Assembly (NCBI GenBank): GCA_013146195.2
Contig: CM028379.1
Location: 59,965,693-60,029,692, forward strand
Direction of reading: 5' to 3'
Length of the DNA stretch: 64,000 nucleotides
DNA from: Codonopsis lanceolata
Taxonomy: Eukaryota > Streptophyta > Magnoliopsida > Asterales > Campanulaceae
The number at the start of each line of letters is the position of its first letter. The first letter of the stretch is position 1. Below are positions 46,010 to 57,970 of this stretch, in pieces. The notes under the pieces were generated by a model that saw only the letters and a program-made list of their open reading frames with translations, made no database searches and was not told where the DNA came from. Made by a program: the position numbers and the translations under genes.

Positions 46010-46905
46010 ATTATACCATTTCGTCAAAAGGCGTAGCGTGTTTTCATGTTATAATGGTCCATCGTACTCCATTATATCATTTCGTCAATAGGAGTAGCAT
46101 GTTTTCATGTTATAATGGTCCATCGTACTCCATTATACCATTTCGCCAATAGGCGTAGCGTGTTTTCATGTTATAATGGTCCATCGTACTCCATTATAAC
46201 ATTTCGCCAATAGGCGTAGCGTGTTTTCATGTTATAATGGTCCATCGTAGTCCATTATACAATTTCGCCAATAGGCGTATCGTGTTTTCATGTTATAATG
46301 GTCCATCGTAGTCCATTATAACATTTCGCCAATATGCGTAGCGTGTTTTCATGTTATAATAGTCAATCGTAGTTCATTATAACATTTCGCCAATAGGCGT
46401 AGCGTGTTTTCATGTTATAATGGTCCATCGTATCTATTATACTATTTCGTCAATGGGCGTAGCGTGCTTTCATATTATAATGGTCCATCGTAGTCCATTA
46501 TAACATTTCGCCAATAGGCGTAGCGTGTTTTCATGTTATAATGGTTCATCGTACTCAATGATTATACCATTTCCCCAATAGGCGTATCGTGTTTCATGTT
46601 ATAATGGCTCATCGTACTGCATTATAACATTTCGCCAATAGGCGTAGCATGTTTTCATGTTATAATGGTCCATCGTAGTCCATTATAACATTTCGCCAAT
46701 AGGCGTATCGTGTTTCATGTTATAATGGTCCATCGTAGTCCATTATAACATTTCGCTAATAGGCGTAGCATATTTTCATGTTATAATGGTTCATCGTACT
46801 CCATTATAACATTTTGCCAATAGGCGTAGCATGTTTTCATGGTATAATGGTCCATCGTACTTTATTATACCATTTCGCCAATAGGCGTAGTGTGTTTTAA
46901 TGTTA
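46010..46905. repeat. 61-bp hairpin satellite, right part (about 15 units)
   Basis: GCGTAGCGTG-type landmarks at 46031, 46092, 46153 and 46214 show a 61-bp period; some later units are 58-63 bp. Each unit contains ATGTTATAATGG...CCATTATAACAT (12-bp arms, 11-nt loop) and CGCC-AATA-GGCG. The array passes directly into the GTTAA/GTTAC repeats at about 46905. Confidence 0.95.
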
Positions 46906-47393
46906 ACTTATGTTAAGTTACGTTACGTTAAGTTAAGTTACGTTACGCTACGTTAAATTAAGTTAAGTTAATTTACATTACGTTAAGTTAAGTTAAGTTA
47001 ATTTAAGTTAATTTAAGTTAAGTTAAGTTAAGTTAAGTTAAGTTAAGTTACATTAAGTTACGTTACGTTAAGTTATGTTAGGTTAAGTTAAGTTACGTTA
47101 CGTTAAGTTAAGTTACGTTACGTTACGTTAAATTAAGTTAAGTTACGTTACATTACGTTAAGTTAAGTTAAGTTACGCTACGTTAAGTTAAATTAAGTTA
47201 AGATAAGTTAAGTTAAGTTAAGCTAAGTTAAGTTAAGTTGCATTACGTTATGTTAAATTAAGTTAAGTTAAGTTACGTTACGTTACGTTAAATTAAGTTA
47301 GGTTACGTTACATTACGTTAAGTTAAGTTAAGTTACGTTACGTTACGTTACGTTAAGTTAAGTTAAGTTAAGATAAGTTAAGTTAAGTTAAGT
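46905..47393. repeat. GTTAA/GTTAC pentanucleotide array 3
   Basis: Same two-word composition as the left arrays, richer in GTTAA. It ends in AAGTTGTAATGTGAATATTT exactly as array 1 does at 16788. Confidence 0.9.
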
Positions 47394-47544
47394 TGTAATG
47401 TGAATATTTTAATTTTTCTAATTATATTGATGCTAATCATTTTAATTATTCATATTATATTATTAAATTAACGTTTCAAATATTAATTTAATAATAAAAT
47501 ATCATTCATAAAAATGATTATAATATTTTCTATATATATAATTA
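47394..47544. repeat. AT-rich CACTA internal unit, third copy
   Basis: Copy of the sequence at 16796-16936 (TTGATGCTAATCATTTTAAT and flanks), truncated by a TATATATATA tract at about 47532. Confidence 0.75.
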
Positions 47545-48190
47545 GAATTTAATTTATATTTAATTCCAGCAACATAATTTTCCGTCGCTAAAGGTCACCT
47601 TTAGCAACGGAATTTTCCATCGCTAAATATTTTAGAATTTAATTTATATTTAATTCCAGCAACAGAATTTTCCGTCGCTAAAGGTCACATTTAGCAACGG
47701 AATTTTCCGTCGCTAAATATTTCAGAATTTAATTTATATTTTATTCCAACAACGGAATTTTCCGTTGCTAAAGGTCACCTTTAGCAACGGAATGTTCCGT
47801 CGCTAAATATTTCAGAATTTAATTTATATTTAATTCCAGCAACAGAAATTTCCGTCGCTAAAGGTCACCTTTAGCAACGGAATTTTCCGTCGCTAAATAT
47901 TTCAGAATTTAATTTATATTTAATTCCAACGACGGAATTTTCCGTCGCTAAAGTTCACCTTTAGCAACGGAATTTTCCGTCGCTAAAAATTTCAGAATTT
48001 AATTTCAATTTATTTTCAGCAACAGAATTTTCCGTCGCTAAAGGTCACCTTTAACAACGGAATTTTCGTCGCTGAGAAATTTCGTCGCTGAACGCATTTT
48101 CAATTCAATTCCGTTGCTGATGCTCAATTTTCGTCGCTAATCTGCGACGGAAAATTTCCGTCGCTGATAATTCCGTTGCTGAAGGTGCGT
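47545..48190. repeat. Right subterminal repeats of the CACTA element, 90-bp period
   Basis: CCGTCGCTAAAGGTCACC recurs at 47582, 47672, 47762, 47852, 47942 and 48032, each exactly 90 bp apart. Each unit has the palindrome GCTAAAGGTCACCTTTAGC flanked by TTCCGTCGCTAAA motifs in both orientations. The last 120 bp are irregular and run into the terminal inverted repeat. Confidence 0.9.
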
Positions 48191-48205
48191 TTTATAGTAG
48201 TGCAT

Positions 48206-51200
48206 ATGGTACTTTCAAAGGCAAAAACCTAAGAAAGACGGACTTTACGAGTACTTTATATAAAATAGATCCCATTAACCAGATCCACCGTTTGTTGGTG
48301 GGTTGAGTTCTGAGAAAATGAGCTTCGTCTTTCGAATTAAAATCCGTAAAATGGTTTCACAGAAGACCTTATTTTATGTTAGAAAAAATAGTACATGGAA
48401 ATCAATAAATAATATAGAAACAAAATTGATAAATAATTGAAATGGTTATTGCTATGGAGAGTACTGCACAGGAAGTCTGATTGAGATCCTGAAGTCTGCT
48501 TGTAAAAAGTCTGTCGGTAGACTTCAAGTCTACAGTGGACATCAAGTCTGGTGGTGGACTTCTAGTCTGCTGGTGGGCTAGCGAAGTTTGCTGGTAGCTT
48601 AGGAATACTGCAGTGCAGAACAAAGTCTGTTGGTCTGAGGCATATGTAGCACACAGTTTCCTTAAAACATATTTATCCCTTCCTATGGGTGTTTGGAAGC
48701 TCTAATGGATGTCTGTCTCCCAGTATACAACAGAGACACCGGGGAGACCTTGAGCACGAAGGTCTCCGGCGAACTTAAATTGTGTCTAACTCTATCACCA
48801 ATAGAAATAGAGGAGGCCAAAGGAAACACTAACAAAGTGCGAAGCAAGAGTGTCTGTGGTGATTGTTTTTATCGTTCCAACAACCACACTTTAATCTATC
48901 ATAATTTATTCATCCAAACATCAAATTGAACAAATAAATATATGATTTCGATATTCTCACAGAGTATAACACGATTCCACAATTATCTTGTTATTACACA
49001 AATGTCACGTGAAGAAATCTGTGCTACAACATTGCACAATTTCATTCTTTAAATACAATTTCATTCTTTAAACATAATTTCATTCTTTAAACATTTCATT
49101 CTTTAAACATAATTTTTTCAATATTTTCAAATGTATAGGTTGACCGTGAGGTGCGTGCTTGAACTCACTTACAGAGGCGGATTAAGTTTAGGTACACGAT
49201 AAACTGATTCAAACAAATTTTACTAAAAAAAAGGAAAAGCAGAAAAGAGAAGGTCTACGGAGCATATATTATTTAACATTAATTAGGTATATCATATATG
49301 TAACATGAAATCAAAGAAAGAAAGACACTTTTCCTTCTTGGTAAGCAAACCCTAGCAAATGCAATGTCTAATTGTCTATACAAAGCGCCGGACTAATGTT
49401 GGTTAATTGAGAAGCAAAGAGATTGCAGATCGAAAATATACTATTGTTATATATGGAGTTGTAGTTTAGTATCATGCTAGTATCTCATTTGGATCTGCTC
49501 CCCCTTCCCCTCTTCTTTTTAGGTGCTTTTTAGTGCCTAGGAAAAAGTGAACTTCCTCTCTCTAGTCTCATGCACACACACACACAACTAGTTTTGGATA
49601 GAACCAATCATGATAATATTGGAGCCTTTGTTTCTCTTTACTAGAACGTATGATTATGTAGTCTTTTGTCCCATATTTATTCATAATCACAATTTTCTCT
49701 TTTGGATTGAATAATGTTTTAGGGTACTGGTTTGTAATTTGTAGCTGGTATATTGTGCATCTCAGTTGGTAAATATTGGGAAGTCATATTCCAACTTTCT
49801 TTCTTTTTGCCGTTTTGGTTTGGCCAGTGTTCCGTTTAACTTTCGTTGAAAATTTCACGAAACCACTAAGCCTGACAATTTGGTGTATTGGGTTGGGATA
49901 GGATGGATAACGGGTTAAAATAAGTCGCAATCCAAAAGAACCCGAATATCAAAGGGGTTGCATTGAATCGCGTCGGGTAATAATAGGTAACGGGTTGACA
50001 CGGGTCGCCCTTTCTTACTCTGGAATTCCCAAAAAAAAGTCACACATTTTATAGAGTGAAAACTAGCTTGTTAAAAAAGCGATTCGACCTGCTTTAATTC
50101 GACCCATTAATATATTTTAATTGAAACGTTTTGACTAAAAAATGTTAATGGATTGGGTTGAACCGAATAATTTTTTATATTGAGTCACTTGGGTTAATGG
50201 GTTGTTGATTGTAATTGTGAGGACTACTCTCCTCCAGTCATTCGTGAAGAATAAATCCTTAATAGAGTGACCCAAAAAGACCCGAACCAAAAACCTCAAT
50301 CAAATCCTTGACTCCTTAATTTGTTGAGCTACCCCATGTAATTGACATTTTAGCCAATTCATTTCGTGTGTGTTATCTTAGAATCAAAATACTACCGGCT
50401 TGACCAGTTTGAAAAAATATTTGGTTGTAAAGCTTTTGAATTTTTTAAAAGTGGATTGATCTGAATTTCTCAAAAAATAAAAAGAAGAAATAGATTTATG
50501 CGTCCGGCCCAAACCCGATTACGAGTAAAACTCGAGCGTTCACCTCGTGTCAATCACGAGCTCGATTAGCGTAAGGTCTATCAGGCCTAATGAGCAGAGC
50601 TAGCGAGATGCACGAAAAGAGAACCATATATATCCCGTCCAAGCCTAGCTGAATACAAGTCTTGTCTGCTCGACTAGTTGACCATGCCCGGAATCACACT
50701 TATCATCACCAGCTTCATACATGCAGCAGGGCAGAGTCATGCTCGCTCAGGCAAGCATTGAGCAGGGAATCTCATAAACTTGTTCTCCAAAACAGGTCAA
50801 AGGTTTATTTATCTGATCGAGCATAGCACTTATCTTATCTGCTCTGACATTCTCCCGATCAGCCACCTATCATACCTATAATTTAGGATTTCCTCAAAAA
50901 CCTACTGGGTAACTATGGAAGTGAATCCCACAATGATTCTATGTCATTGGGGGCCTATAAGTACCCATCCAAAAACCCTAAACAAGGTACCCACACTCTT
51001 TACCGCCTCAAACATCTGTCAAAACACATATTTACTCTCACACCGTAGTGATTTCGCGAGTCCAAACATTTCACTTCAACTAAGATGTTTTCCGTGTTCT
51101 TAGACAAGTTGTGAAGAAATCCAATCCATACAATCAAGCTCAGATATCTTACGCATCAATCGGACGGCTCAAGGGTGATTTTTGCAATATCATAGATAAA

Positions 51201-52173
51201 GACTTTTTAAAAAAAATTGGGAAAATATTTAGAGAAAAGCTAATTAAAAACTTTGTTTTCACCACTAGACTTGACCACGAAGATATTAAAATTTCATCAT
51301 TTGAGACAATATTTTACTTGTTCATTGTCTTTTTGTCTTGGAACAATGAAGTTCCCACCCAAAAGTTCAGCAAGAAAGTGGGGACATCAATGGAGCAAAA
51401 GACCAAGTCAAGAACATTTCTATGAATAAAGAAGCTGTACTCAAGATCAAGATTAACTCGGTTGTTTTTCTATGACTCAGTAAGAACGAATCTCTTGAAT
51501 CCGAGATGGCGAGATATTACACTAAAGTTAATATTACTAGTACGGTCTAGTAGTTATTGTAGTTAATAAATCAAGAATCTTTGTTAAATTGAATTAAACG
51601 TCAAAATTAATTAATTAATTAATCGTTGAACTTGAATTATCTTCTTGTAATATTGTGACTTTTGGACACGTGTGCGGCCATCGATTATTTTATTTTCCTT
51701 TAATTCGATATAGACTCTAAATCCTAGCTGAAAATGACAATATCAACAACAAAAATGGTTTGAAATTGCTCTTATTACTATGTTTAGGGAGAATTAGGAA
51801 AAACTTAGATAACACGTTATTACGGATATTTTTATAAAATATATCATCTTTACTCGATCTATCGTGTGTTACTGGGTCTGTAAAAAAGTAAAGCTTCGTC
51901 TTACAGAATACTTATTCCGTCGTCTTAGATAATACTTATCGGGGAATTAATTCAAATCCCTTGTCCAATTCCTCCTTCCCAATTCTTTGCATTCACCAAC
52001 AATACCCTAACTAACGGACATTCCAATAGACATACCTACAAAAATAATTCATTCAACAACAAGAAAAACTCCTTGTAATAAGTAAATCAAAATAAGCATA
52101 TTTTCTATCACCAATAATTCACACACAGTCATTGATCTCTCCGTCGGCCGATTTTAAAACTATCATTCCTTCC
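48206..52173. other. Intergenic region upstream of the kelch gene
   Basis: No convincing gene. 48470-48610 has a loose repeat of AGTCTGCTGGTGGACTTC-like words. 49043-49115 is a four-copy repeat of about 19 bp (ATTTCATTCTTTAAACAT). 49880-50220 is rich in GGGTTG/GGGTCG words like 1685-1810. 50880-51110 has GGGGGCCTATAAGTACCC, which could be an LTR-type promoter, but I found no partner copy. A 104-codon frame at 51111-51425 matches nothing I know. Confidence 0.4.
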
Positions 52174-52181
52174 TATATTTA
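52174..52181 (+). promoter_or_regulatory. TATA-like box of the kelch gene
   Basis: TATATTTA lies 76 bp before the ATG at 52250 but only 12 bp before an earlier in-frame ATG at 52193. A transcript starting about 30 bp downstream would exclude the earlier ATG, which supports the start chosen for the gene. Confidence 0.45.
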
Positions 52182-52249
52182 CTTTTCCCCGATTGACAAC
52201 CATAATTGAATTCACTACCACCACCACCACCCCTTACTTTTTTATTTCA

Positions 52250-53386
52250 ATGGGTTCGCTCCACTCTCCACCACCACGCACCGCTGCACCACTATCGTCA
52301 GATAATGTCACCTCCCACTTCCGCATATATGCCTTGTTTTCATCTAGAGAGAATTCACATAGCACTAACTTCTCGAGCGTGATAGGGTGTTACGATCCTT
52401 CTAACAACACGTGGAGTTACGAGTGTTTAGTCCCGGACTTGGCGGACAACTATATTTTGAATGGCTTCGCAATGATTTCAATAAATGACTCGATTTACAT
52501 TATTGGAGGCCGACTTAGTCGCAAAGTAAGTAGCGATCACTCGTCGGAGCAACTTGTCGAAATGGACCTAGAAGTACGATCATCCGTGCTATGTTACAAT
52601 GTCAACTCCAAAACATGGTCGACATGTGCACCACTTAATACCCCGAGGTACGATTTTGGGTGTGATGTATACGACGGTAAGATCTACGTGGCGGGGGGTC
52701 AATCCACTCTGGCAAGTGCAAGGGGCGTCTCGTATGCTGAGATGTACGATCCCTTACTTGACAAGTGGACGACGTTGCCAAATATGAACAACTCAAGATA
52801 CAAATGCGTAGGCGTTACGTGGAATGGGAAATTCCACGTTATCGGTGGATTCGCTATTAGTGGAACCTCGGACGGAAGCATGCGCATGCCGTACATAGAC
52901 CGTAGTTCGGCCGAAGTGTACGACATTGAGAGTCGAAAGTGGAACGTTGTGCCGAGAATGTGGCAATTAGACATTCCTCCTAACCAAATCGTCGCGGTTG
53001 AGGGTAAATTGTTCAGCTCTGGGGATTGCCTAAATGCATGGAAAGGACAAATTGAGGCATACGATGGAAACCTCAACATATGGTACATAGTTGAAGGGTC
53101 ACAAAAGAGAAATCTTGACTCCCCTTTATGTTCATCATCTTATGAATACGTCAACGGAGAACCGATGTTCCAACGTATTTGCTTAACTATGGCTCCAATT
53201 GGGACTCACTTATACATTCTGGCGGGTTTTCGGATAGCTGGAGAGGAATCAACATGCAGAACAGTGTCAATGGTCCACCGATTTGACACGTCGGCGGCCG
53301 CCAATGCATGGAGGAGCTTCGAACCAATCCAATTGGACGGGGAGAGAGAGCTTTGCAGCCATTGTTGTGTTGTTAAGCTTTCATAA
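52250..53386 (+). CDS. Kelch-repeat protein, intronless
   Basis: It encodes 378 residues from MGSLHSPPPR to VVKLS, without introns. An earlier in-frame ATG at 52193 would add 19 residues, but that stretch is a Thr run and lies almost on the TATA-like box. Kelch blades are visible at IYIIGG (residues 82-87), KIYVAGG (144-150), KFHVIGG (194-200) and YILAGF (322-327), each followed by an acidic loop and a W such as KTWSTCAPLN, DKWTTLPNM and RKWNVVPRM. A beta-propeller of about six blades is expected. No F-box is seen at the N-terminus, so I do not call it an F-box/kelch protein. Kelch propellers mediate protein binding; the partner is unknown. Base composition and long codon-like structure set it apart from the AT-rich surroundings. 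It looks intact and is the only clear host gene in the window. Confidence 0.9.
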   Translation: MGSLHSPPPRTAAPLSSDNVTSHFRIYALFSSRENSHSTNFSSVIGCYDPSNNTWSYECLVPDLADNYILNGFAMISINDSIYIIGGRLSRKVSSDHSSEQLVEMDLEVRSSVLCYNVNSKTWSTCAPLNTPRYDFGCDVYDGKIYVAGGQSTLASARGVSYAEMYDPLLDKWTTLPNMNNSRYKCVGVTWNGKFHVIGGFAISGTSDGSMRMPYIDRSSAEVYDIESRKWNVVPRMWQLDIPPNQIVAVEGKLFSSGDCLNAWKGQIEAYDGNLNIWYIVEGSQKRNLDSPLCSSSYEYVNGEPMFQRICLTMAPIGTHLYILAGFRIAGEESTCRTVSMVHRFDTSAAANAWRSFEPIQLDGERELCSHCCVVKLS

Positions 53387-55079
53387 AAGTTGACTCAAAC
53401 TTCAAAAATTCCGTGTACGTTCTCATAATTTTTTAGTCTCGTATAGGCTTATACTACGTTGTGAGGCCGTATTATTACAATTAATTAATTTGACATTAAA
53501 AGAAGAGTAGTCTCCTGTGAAACCATATTAAATCGTAAGACGGAGTCTCACTCTCTCACAACTCAACTCAACTGACCAACACACAGTAGGTCGGATCAAG
53601 AAGATTCGTCTTATATAAAATATACAGAAGGTACGTTGTTGATAAGCTTATAGTGTACAAAAACAATTCCATACACTTCAAATTAAAGACCATAAAGACT
53701 ACATATACACTTGATGTTTGTCCCAAAGTAGAATGTGTTTAGCAATCCCAAATCATGATAATTATGCAATGTTTGGTTGATTTCAAGCATTTTTAATAAA
53801 TCATGTTGGTTGATGACACGAGGTCCTACTCATGTCATTTTAACAGTGATGCCTCCTAGTTAGTGGTAAATGGTATTGCTTGCATGGCCTCTCTCTCTAG
53901 ATCTCTGTGATTGGTTACAAATCGATCAATATGAATATATCTTGTTTTCATTAGTCCCACAAGTAGTAAAAAAGAGAAGTCATTGCATCCCAGTTGAAAG
54001 CAAGTGAGAGCAACTGGTCTTGTACAAAAGTGAAAGAAAAAGAGAATAGGGTGGTGGAGTGAAAAAGTTTTTTAACTATTTGTTGGAAGAAGGTTCTGTT
54101 CATTTTATTTCTTTTTGCTACCTTCTCTTTGTTCCATCAAACCATCTTTCCATTTTACCTTTCTTTCACCCCAAATGTCCCTACACTAGAACATGCCTTG
54201 TTTCCAAATTATGTGATTATATGCTTACTCATTGACTCTATGTAAGGTTAATTCTCGGTTTCTCGGTAAAAACTTGGTTAAAACCGCCTTACAAATATTT
54301 TTTGTAAGACAGATCTTCTTTACTCAAACTCATGATATATTGATGGATTGAACAGTGAGAGAGCGGGATTTCGTATTGTGAATTAAAATCATAAGACGGT
54401 TTACAGGAGACCTACACTCCGATTTCTCTAATCACAAACATTAAAGAGTAATAGCTTGTAGACTCCATGATTATCCCACCCGTTAGCATTTATATTTTAA
54501 CACCCAAGACCATGTTTGGATAGATGGTTTATTTTATAATGAAAACCCGAAACGTTTTTTTTAGAGAATTTACGTGCCAGTCGAGTTTTAAAAGTTTTAA
54601 CTATTTCTTGATATTTTTTCGAAAGTAGAAAAAAAACACGTCATGCATCGCGATACACATGAAAAATATGAGTTTTTTTGTTCATTGCAATACATGATAT
54701 TGTGATCGTGTTTCTTTTTCTGGTTTGAAAAAAATATCAAGATGTAAAAGTAAAACAATTGAAAATTATCCAAATGGACCGACTCAAATTCTCCCAAAAG
54801 ACACATAGGGATCAGTAAAGGAAACTGGGTCTAAAGTTACAAAACAGGCCATTATAAAAGGTTGTGTGGGTCATACCATGAGTGAAGTAGGCCCATAACT
54901 TCATTTTATTGGCTTTTAAAATAGGGTGATAACCGGGCCAATCTCATAAAATAAAATTATAATTGGAAAAGTCCTTCATATTTGTTTTCATTCGCTAAAA
55001 TATACTTTTGATGATAAAATGATAAAAATATCCTCAATGAACAACAAACGCGCGCACAAAAGTCTGCGGTCAAAACTTT
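53387..55079. other. Intergenic region downstream of the kelch gene
   Basis: No gene seen. An AATAAA at 53795-53800 is present but far from the stop codon. About 54280-54310 has a hairpin CTTACAAA...TTTGTAAG, and 54395-54420 has AAGACGGTTTACAGGAGACC, a word that returns in altered form near 53500-53545; both may be remnants of a short dispersed element. Confidence 0.4.
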
Positions 55080-55760
55080 AGCATCTCATAAGTAAAGAAA
55101 CGATGCATAATTAACTAACATCGAGACACGATTGGAAACGACGCCTAATTAAATAGCACCAAGGCATGATTTAAAGGAACGATGTCTAATTAAGTAATAC
55201 CGAAACAGGATTGGAAACGACATCTAATTAAGTAACACCGAGGCAGGATTTGAAAGAACGATGTCTAATTAAGTAACACAGAGGCATGATTGGAAAAATA
55301 GATTGAAGTCTGCCACCATATTAGATAAATGACACCTAATCAAGTAACACCGAGGCAGCATTGGAAGAAATGATGGTTAATGAAGTTACACCGAGGCAGG
55401 ATTGGAAACAAAGATGTCTAATTATTTATATGTCGCGATACAAAAAACAAATTGAAGTCTGTCATTATATTAAAAGAAACGACACCTAATTAAGTAGCAC
55501 CGAGGTATGATTGGAAAAATAAATAGATGTTTACCACCATATTAAAGAAACGACGTTTAATTAAGTAACACCGAGACAAGATTTCAAGGAACAACGCCTA
55601 ATTAAGTAATATCGAGGCAGGATTGTAAGAAACGATGACTAATTAAATAACATTGAAGCATGATTGAAAGAAACAATGTCTAATTAAGTAACATCAAGGC
55701 ATGATTGAAAGAAAGGATGTCTAATTATTTATATATTGCGATACAAAAAATAAATTGAAG
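55080..55760. repeat. About 40-bp tandem repeat with larger insertions
   Basis: The unit GTCTAATTAAGTAACACCGA plus GGCAGGATTGGAAACGA recurs more than a dozen times with substitutions; a longer variant includes TTGAAGTCTGCCACCATATTA. Scattered units continue at 56600-56900. It is non-coding. Confidence 0.8.
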
Positions 55761-57176
55761 TATGTCACCATATTTTCACATAATTGGGCATCGAAATAGG
55801 AAATGTTTGTCGTCGGAATGATAAAATTAAACTCTTCAACCAAATAACAACATATTTGTGCATCAAAATGAACAAAATATTTTCAACAAATAATTGTAAA
55901 CAAACCATACAAATTTCTATTACAAAATATTTCATATCAGTTTCTCACATGTTTATCCTTGTAAATATACTTATATTTCATCATTTAGGTTCTGTATTTT
56001 GCACATATATCTTTTGATATAGTTGCAGGTATTTTTATCCCTATCATTTGTGCGAAGAGCTTGTTGCGGTAATTTTATGCTTGTTCAGTTGTTTGGATGG
56101 AGAATACATCTTCAAGCTTCATTAATTGTTCAATGAACAGAGGACATTGTTTCATCCTTTTTACTATGTATTTTTTTTGTAGATGAAATTTATCAAAAAC
56201 AAATATTGCATAATTATTAAAGAAAATTTATTAAACAATTGATCATTACTCGCCAAAATTTTGGCCTTTTCCAAGTGCCAATCTTTTTGTTTTTTAGTTT
56301 CATAGAGTTATAGACAACTCACTTCATTTCCTGATCGTAAAATACGAATAATGTCCAATGCTCACAAACATCTGTCTCTATTTCTCCTTGGCCAAGAGTG
56401 TTTAATTGTAAAATTAGATGATCATAGTTGATGACTTCATTCAATTGATCATCTACATAAACTTTAGCAATAGGTGCATAAAATGACATTTGACTTGCAA
56501 CATATATCTACAAATAACAAATTCATATAGAATTATTAGTAATTAATCAAAAATATTATACATAAAGGAAATAACATGTTTTTTACCCAACAACCACTGA
56601 TTTAAAAACATTGAGGTAAGATTGGAAAAAATAATGTCTAATTTTTGAAAGTTAACATCGGTGCACAATTTTTATATTAATAAACATGTGTATTTTTAAA
56701 CCGAGGTATAATAGAAAAATTAGATGAATAATTAAATAACATCGGTGCTTAATTTTTAAATAATGACACGTGGATGACCATAATTTATGGTTGATTCCTA
56801 ATTTTATACATGATGCTTAATTAATATAAAACAACGATACTGAATTGCAAGATACGATATCTAATTAAAAACACCGAGACAGAATTGGACATATATTTAA
56901 GAATGACAAATTAACAAACATAACGTGCAAATGATTGTATATCGTGGTGGATTAATGAACACAAATCTAACGTGATTTATGAAAAAGAAAAAAAAAACTC
57001 TAACAGAATGTATTTGTCAAATGAACGTGTAAAATTGGCCAAAAACTCGTCTATGGGTGATTGACTTATCTTATACATCAAGGTTAGAGGTTGCAAAGAT
57101 TCTTTTTATTTTTAAAATCGTAATTAATTTTTTAACTAAAGTTGAATGAAAGAGGAAGGAAGAAACTCAGTTGTAA
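55761..57176. other. AT-rich spacer
   Basis: No gene seen. It includes degenerate units of the 40-bp repeat at 56600-56900 (ACATCGGTGC, ACACCGAGACAG). Confidence 0.5.
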
Positions 57177-57970
57177 GAGCATCCACAATGGTTACACATT
57201 AAAACACCCTTTATATAACCCCCTAAACCTTTTTAGAGGCCCTTTAAAAAAATTTCAACTCCAATGAGCACCCTCTATATAACCCTTTGAATTTGTGACA
57301 TCTTAATTAACAAACCTAATTACCAATATATTTCTATTTTTTATTTTTTTATTTTCCTACCGCAATTGAAATAAAATATTTATACTTTTACATTTTATAT
57401 TTTATGAAAAAATATATTATATGTTTTGATTATATCAATTATTTTTATTTAAAGAAAGACTTGTCACGCTTTTTAATATTATCAATATACCCATAATTTT
57501 AAGTTATAAATAACAAAAAAAAAGGAAAATGATAGTGCAAAAAATACACTAAATTAATTGAAAAAGAAAATATAAAAAATGGAAATCATATCATCATAAA
57601 AGTGATGATGTGAGTTGGGTTGTTAATTCATAGGCTCTCCACTCTAGCACATCAAAATTTTGGCCAAAAACTGGATGTTCTGATCAAGCCAAAAAAAAAA
57701 TCAATTTTTGTCGTCTTTTTTAAATTTTGGAATAATTTTTTTGAAAAGAAATGAATACTAGGAAGAAGACCAATGGAGAAGGAAATAGGTGGGGGAGAGA
57801 GAAGAAAGAGATGAATGGAGGCCGGCTAATACTCATCCAATAAGTTGGGGGAGATTTAACTTTTTTTAGGGATAGGGTGATTGATAGAGTGTCCATTGTG
57901 GGAGTTGAGTGTGGTAAAAAACCCTAAAAAGGTTTTAGGATGTTAATAAAGGGAACCAGTGTGGATGATC
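57177..57970. mobile_element. Tourist-like MITE, 794 bp
   Basis: The left end is GAGCATCCACAATGGTT and the right end, read inward, is GATCATCCACACTGGTT. TAA flanks both sides (57174-57176 and 57971-57973), the 3-bp TWA duplication of PIF/Harbinger elements. There is no transposase. It is long for a MITE, and a second CCATTGTGGGAG word near 57890 suggests a partial internal duplication. Confidence 0.65.

Larger units (their letters stand above)
9713..48202. mobile_element. CACTA (En/Spm-like) DNA transposon, 38.5 kb with nested insertions
   Basis: The left end reads CACTACTAGAAAAATGACC. The right end, read inward on the minus strand, reads CACTACTATAAAACGCACC. The similarity continues for about 37 bp (ACCTTTAGCAACAGAATT versus ACCTTCAGCAACGGAATT). 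Both ends are followed by CCGTCGCTAAAG-type subterminal repeats. The trinucleotide CAT flanks each end (9710-9712 and 48203-48205), matching the 3-bp duplication of the CACTA superfamily. It contains a TNPA-like gene fragment, but I see no TNPD (Tnp2) transposase, so it is probably non-autonomous. Removing the 17873-46009 retroelement leaves about 10.3 kb. Confidence 0.85.

Noticed and set aside
46010..46905. Could the 61-bp array be a CRISPR array?
   Set aside because: The units are contiguous and nearly identical throughout, with no unique spacers, and the window is plant nuclear DNA full of LTR retrotransposons.
48693..48929. 78-codon open frame
   Set aside because: No motif, no promoter or splice context, AT-rich end; not supportable as a gene.
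52193..52249. Upstream in-frame ATG of the kelch gene, adding 19 residues
   Set aside because: The added stretch is mostly Thr encoded by ACC repeats and begins only 12 bp after the TATA-like box, so it is unlikely to be in the mRNA.
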